A program made the translations under genes and the position numbers. A DNA stretch of 64,000 bases. Origin: Parabacteroides distasonis. Its GTDB lineage: Bacteria > Bacteroidota > Bacteroidia > Bacteroidales > Tannerellaceae. The notes under the pieces are model-generated. The model was not told the DNA's origin, searched no databases, and was given only the letters and a program-made list of their open reading frames with translations. The stretch covers positions 38,431 to 102,430 of the forward strand of contig SUXM01000009.1 of the NCBI GenBank assembly GCA_015060925.1, read 5' to 3'. Positions 60,778-64,000 of this stretch are shown piece by piece (position 1 is the stretch's first letter; each line of letters opens with the position of its first letter).

Positions 60778-62265
60778 TTATCTCGGCATATCCGGCAAGT
60801 TCCAGCCTGCACGGTAGTTATGTTTAATCAATTCTGCTGCGAATTGTTTAGCATTAACAGGATCTGTCCAATCTTTTGCAAATGAAGGATGACCATCTTT
60901 GATTGTGAAACCATCCTTAATACAAGTCTTTATTGTTTCATTATCCTTGATATTCAAGAACTGCATGTTCTGACCATCCCATTCCAATGTTCTATGTAAT
61001 GCTTGCAAACGAACAGCCAACACACCCATCACAATCATTTCATTGAATGGACCAGCTTCAGAGAAATCTGACTTACATTTCACACGGTTAGAACCGGCCT
61101 TACATTGTGCAATCCAATCCTGTTCGTGACCACCACTCATTGCTTTGTCAACACGACGACATACTTTTGGAGCAGCACTTGGAACACGACCTGACAACAA
61201 GAACGGTTTCTGTCCATAGCAACCACAAACCAATGTATCCTTTGTTCCATGGAAAATAGTCAAACCACCACCAGGACCCATCAATTGTTTACCTTCCGGG
61301 AAACCTGCTGGACGTTCTGGCATCAAACCACCATCATACCAATGGATTTCAACTTCCGGCATCGCCAACTTAGGCATATTCTCACGTGCCGGGAAAATAA
61401 ACTTCACATGCTGAGCATTAGGAGCACAATCACGCAATAACAATGTAGAAGAAGCTTCAACTTTTGTCGGATAACCTAACTTCAACGCTTTAAATGCCGT
61501 ATGCATAATATGACAAGCCATATCACCTAAAGCTCCTGTACCATAAGCCCACCAACCGCGCCAGTTCCAAGGATGATAGATATTGCTGAATGGTTTCACC
61601 TCTGCCGGTCCGGAGAACAAATCCCAATTCAAAGTAGAAGGAATCTTATCTACTTTTTCAGGAGTATTCAAACCTTGCGGCCAAATAGGACGGTCAGTCG
61701 CACACTCAACCTTTGTGACATCACCGATTTCACCATTCCAAATCCATTCGCAAACAAGGTCAGTATCTTCCGATGAAGAACCTTGGTTACCCATCTGCGT
61801 AACAACACCGGTAGTTTCTGCTAACTTAGTCAACAAACGTGATTCATAAACTGAATGTGTCAATGGTTTCTGTACATATACATGCTTACCCAAAGTCATC
61901 GCATCTGCAGTGATAATAGCATGCGTATGGTCAGCAGTTGCAACCAATACCGCATCAATGGATTTACCCATTTCATCATACATCTTGCGATAGTCCCAAT
62001 ACTTCTTAGCGCCACTTAAACGTTCAAATACAGGTTTGGAATATTTCCAGTCAACATCGCAAAGCGCCACGATATTGTCTGTCTTTTCCATATTCTTCAA
62101 GTTGGCACTACCCATACCACCGATACCAACAGCCGCAATATTTAATTTATCTGTTGGAGCTACATAGCCATGAGACTTACCCAAGATAGAACCAGGAACA
62201 ATTGAAAACGCAGCAGCCGCTGCAGCTCCTCTTTGGAGAAAAGATCTTCTTGAAATGTTAGACAT
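60778..62265 (-). CDS. Gfo/Idh/MocA-family oxidoreductase, Tat-exported
   Basis: A 495-residue NAD(P)-dependent sugar oxidoreductase. The N-terminus carries a twin-arginine leader (MSNISRRSFLQRGAAAAAAF), so it is folded before export. The Rossmann domain follows (KLNIAAVGIGGMGSANLKNM) with DAVLVATADHTHAIITADAM and VYVQKPLTH near 125, which contains the catalytic Lys-Pro. The C-terminal domain includes YHPWNWRGWWAYGTGALGDM. It probably oxidises position 3 of a glycoside or a related step before the DUF1080 protein acts. First gene of the pair, with a TATATTTG element upstream. Confidence 0.94.
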   Translation of the reverse strand: MSNISRRSFLQRGAAAAAAFSIVPGSILGKSHGYVAPTDKLNIAAVGIGGMGSANLKNMEKTDNIVALCDVDWKYSKPVFERLSGAKKYWDYRKMYDEMGKSIDAVLVATADHTHAIITADAMTLGKHVYVQKPLTHSVYESRLLTKLAETTGVVTQMGNQGSSSEDTDLVCEWIWNGEIGDVTKVECATDRPIWPQGLNTPEKVDKIPSTLNWDLFSGPAEVKPFSNIYHPWNWRGWWAYGTGALGDMACHIMHTAFKALKLGYPTKVEASSTLLLRDCAPNAQHVKFIFPARENMPKLAMPEVEIHWYDGGLMPERPAGFPEGKQLMGPGGGLTIFHGTKDTLVCGCYGQKPFLLSGRVPSAAPKVCRRVDKAMSGGHEQDWIAQCKAGSNRVKCKSDFSEAGPFNEMIVMGVLAVRLQALHRTLEWDGQNMQFLNIKDNETIKTCIKDGFTIKDGHPSFAKDWTDPVNAKQFAAELIKHNYRAGWNLPDMPR

Positions 62266-62339
62266 AGTAATAAACTTTTATAGATTAGCAATAATATATC
62301 TGTATAAAAATGTTATTCACACTTTCTTACGAATTGACG

Positions 62340-62347
62340 CAAATATA
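62340..62347 (-). promoter_or_regulatory. -7 promoter element for the oxidoreductase-DUF1080 operon
   Basis: The minus strand reads TATATTTG (TAnnTTTG), 75 bases before the start codon at 62265. Confidence 0.5.
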
Positions 62348-62456
62348 AGGAGAACCTCAATAGTATATATAGGCTTCCCTGTTCTTTCTTTTTTAAAATA
62401 GTTTTTTTTAACATTATTACTACAGATATATTCACAAAAGAAGAGTGGCATTTGAT

Positions 62457-62464
62457 TACATTTG
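62457..62464 (+). promoter_or_regulatory. -7 promoter element for rnz
   Basis: TACATTTG matches TAnnTTTG, 20 bases before the ATG at 62484. It lies inside a longer open frame that begins at 62445, which argues against that earlier start. Confidence 0.6.
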
Positions 62465-62483
62465 CACCGTTTCTAAAACACCC

Positions 62484-63398
62484 ATGGCAGAATTCAGTAT
62501 CAACATATTAGGATGTGGCTCCGCATTACCGACAACCAGACATGCGGCGACCTCGCAAGTTGTAGACCTGCGGGACAAACTTTATATGATTGACTGTGGA
62601 GAGGGTACGCAAGTACAAATGCGCCATGCCCGAATCCGGTTCGGACGACTCGCCCATATTTTCATTTCCCATCTGCATGGAGACCACTGCTTTGGATTAC
62701 CAGGCTTAATCTCTACCTTGGGAATGTTGGGCCGTACCGGAGAGTTAGTCATTCATGGCCCTAAAGAGATTGAAAATTTCCTTCACACGATAATGGATTT
62801 GTTTTGTCGTGGACTGGATTTTTCTGTCCGTTTTAATCCGGTTGACCCCCAAAGTCATTCACTGGTAATGGAAGACCGCTCACTCTCTGTTTACTCCATT
62901 CCATTAAATCACCGGATCCCCACTTGTGGTTATCTCTTTGCAGAAAAGCCGAAAGAGGCGCATATCATTCGGGAAATGACCGACTTCTACCAAGTCCCCG
63001 TCCGCTGGATGAAAGAGATCAAACAGGGGAAAGATTATGTTACCCCGGAAGAAGAAATCATACCCAACTCTCGACTGACACGTCCGGCTGCACCTCCCAA
63101 ACGGTATGCTTACTGTTCAGATACGGCCTACAACCGCTCCATCATCCCGTTAATCGAGGGGGTAGACCTGCTTTATCATGAGGCGACATTTACCGAAGCT
63201 GATTCATCCCGTGCCAGAGAAACATTCCACTCTACAGCTCGCCAAGCTGCAAAGATAGCCCGAGACGCACATGTCAAACGTCTGGTAATAGGCCATTATT
63301 CTGCCCGTTATGAAGAACTCACGACTCTCCACAATGAGGCCAAAGAGATATTCCCCCATACGATTTTAGGGAATGAAGGGATGGTCATTCCTGTATAA
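62484..63398 (+). CDS. rnz: ribonuclease Z
   Basis: About 304 residues from the ATG at 62484. The enzyme cuts the 3' trailers of tRNA precursors. The start MAEFSINILGCGSALPTTRH is typical, and the zinc motif is IFISHLHGDHCFGLPGL at about residues 62-78. YCSDTAYNRSIIPLI near 210 supplies the central Asp, and the C-terminal FHSTARQAAKIARDA with VIGHYSARY completes the metal site. Length is normal for the short form. The gene stands alone, followed after 106 bases by a small secreted protein gene. Confidence 0.97.
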   Translation: MAEFSINILGCGSALPTTRHAATSQVVDLRDKLYMIDCGEGTQVQMRHARIRFGRLAHIFISHLHGDHCFGLPGLISTLGMLGRTGELVIHGPKEIENFLHTIMDLFCRGLDFSVRFNPVDPQSHSLVMEDRSLSVYSIPLNHRIPTCGYLFAEKPKEAHIIREMTDFYQVPVRWMKEIKQGKDYVTPEEEIIPNSRLTRPAAPPKRYAYCSDTAYNRSIIPLIEGVDLLYHEATFTEADSSRARETFHSTARQAAKIARDAHVKRLVIGHYSARYEELTTLHNEAKEIFPHTILGNEGMVIPV

Positions 63399-63475
63399 AA
63401 GAACCTCAACAACGTTCCTCTATCTATTTTATTATAAATTACAACGTTTTTTTATCCCATCATAAAAAATATTGC

Positions 63476-63483
63476 TACCTTTG
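63476..63483 (+). promoter_or_regulatory. -7 promoter element for the 63505 gene
   Basis: TACCTTTG matches TAnnTTTG, 21 bases before the ATG at 63505. The longer frame from 63472 would start inside it. Confidence 0.6.
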
Positions 63484-63504
63484 TATAACCTTAGGAATAG
63501 GAAT

Positions 63505-63831
63505 ATGAAAGCAGTTAGATATATAATAATATGTATAGTTTTATGTGGTGGTATTTCACAAAATGCCGTTGCACAGAAAACGCAACCGACTGCTCCTATC
63601 TCCCAGTCAACAAACAAAGGCGTTTTACCCATTGAAATAAGTGCTTACGATAATACGATTGTCGTACATAATGCGCCAGTTGGTTGCAAACTTGAAATCT
63701 ACAGCGTAGTAGGAATCCGCATCCAAGAGATCCCCATGAAACAATCCTCCGGGGAATACACTGTCAACATCGCTAAAGGATACTACATTGTCCGCATCGC
63801 AGACACCGTCCGTAAAGTTTCTATCCGTTAG
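63505..63831 (+). CDS. small secreted protein resembling a lone C-terminal sorting domain
   Basis: A 108-residue protein from the ATG at 63505. The signal peptide is YIIICIVLCGGISQNAVAQ (residues 6-24), followed by a Thr/Ser/Pro-rich stretch to about 48. The last ~60 residues look like the beta-rich tail of type IX-secreted proteins: ISAYDNTIVVHNAPVGCKLE, IYSVVGIRIQEIPMKQSSGE, YTVNIAKGYYIVRIADTVRK, VSIR. No passenger domain precedes it. It may be a small secreted beta-sandwich, or a degraded relative of larger proteins. Length and its own promoter and terminator suggest a real gene. Confidence 0.75.
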   Translation: MKAVRYIIICIVLCGGISQNAVAQKTQPTAPISQSTNKGVLPIEISAYDNTIVVHNAPVGCKLEIYSVVGIRIQEIPMKQSSGEYTVNIAKGYYIVRIADTVRKVSIR

Positions 63832-63873
63832 TAAACTCTTTTATTTAGTCAAAAACATAGAAAGACAAAAAAT

Positions 63874-63906
63874 AAGCGGTGGGGACGAATCCTCACCGCT
63901 TGTTTT
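63874..63906 (+). terminator. terminator after the small secreted protein gene
   Basis: AAGCGGTGGGGA (63874-63885) pairs with TCCTCACCGCTT (63890-63901, one G-U pair) around a 4-base CGAA loop, with T-rich bases following. Confidence 0.85.
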
Positions 63907-64000
63907 GTGCCTGCAATCGCCCTTCACAGGGGGATCGGCAGGATAGAACTTTAATTTTATACTTTTATCAATGGATTACCTGTTCGCCTTTCCCAGGGTA
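63904..64000. other. right-edge region with a stem-loop, no gene identified
   Basis: CCTGC (63910 area) pairs with GCAGG (63932 area), with ATC/GAT and CCC/GGG pairs inside, giving a stem-loop of about 30 bases. To its right the minus strand reads an open frame ending GKGEQVIH at a stop (TGA near 63971), possibly the 3' end of a gene lying beyond the window. Too short to identify. Confidence 0.3.

Overview
The window comes from a chromosome of the Bacteroidetes, order Bacteroidales, most probably a Parabacteroides-like gut commensal. The order-level call rests on three things: low GC, a repeated Bacteroidetes-type promoter signature (TTTG about 19 bases upstream of TAnnTTTG) before many genes, and lineage-typical families (NigD, NVEALA, GSCFA, DUF5683, a MurF-alanine racemase fusion, GH78, DUF1080). 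The genus is an inference. Most of the window is ordinary core genome with short accessory islands.

Layout. 1-1403 is the start of rpsA (ribosomal protein S1, minus strand, running off the left edge). 1498-2985 is an ECF sigma factor, a small membrane partner and a divergent membrane protein, with identical ECF-type promoters facing both ways. 3327-5809 holds a RidA/chorismatase-like protein, a hemerythrin-domain protein and a LuxR-type regulator with a degenerate receiver. 5820-7121 is a CBM9-like protein and a LysE exporter. purL fills 7287-10976, followed by a convergent porin and an FMN oxidoreductase. 13570-14170 is a tRNA-Pro gene with the wreck of a tyrosine recombinase beside it. alaS and aroB follow on the minus strand, then M23 peptidase/MerR, DUF3127 and a Ca2+/Na+ antiporter.

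20853-27163 is a minus-strand cluster parA-parB-DUF5683-lytic transglycosylase-rel (chromosome segregation, envelope, stringent response). 27420-33756 is a plus-strand operon: GSCFA protein, MurF-Alr fusion, fabI, a YciO-like protein and dgt. A 405-base convergent gap (33757-34160) carries a terminator and a MITE-like relic. Then come rsgA, frr, pyrH, a metallophosphoesterase, uvrA, a GHL10 lipoprotein, a C11 peptidase, a lamin-tail surface protein, asd, a GH78 rhamnosidase, a porin, surE-lpxB and a NigD-like lipoprotein.

53977-56156 is a second ECF cassette: sigma factor, membrane partner, and an exported protein built of repeated KYGN motifs. 56246-59872 is accessory: an Rpn-family nuclease, a stranded sorting-domain fragment, a beta-propeller lipoprotein with two NVEALA small-protein genes (one broken by an in-frame stop), and a small, probably frameshifted ORF. 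The window closes with a DUF1080/Gfo-Idh pair, rnz and a small secreted protein resembling a lone sorting domain.

The best candidates for under-described biology are the two ECF cassettes, the NVEALA/propeller cassette, the hemerythrin plus pseudo-receiver pair, and the symmetric heptamer array in front of the integrase relic. No CRISPR array, complete insertion sequence or prophage was seen.
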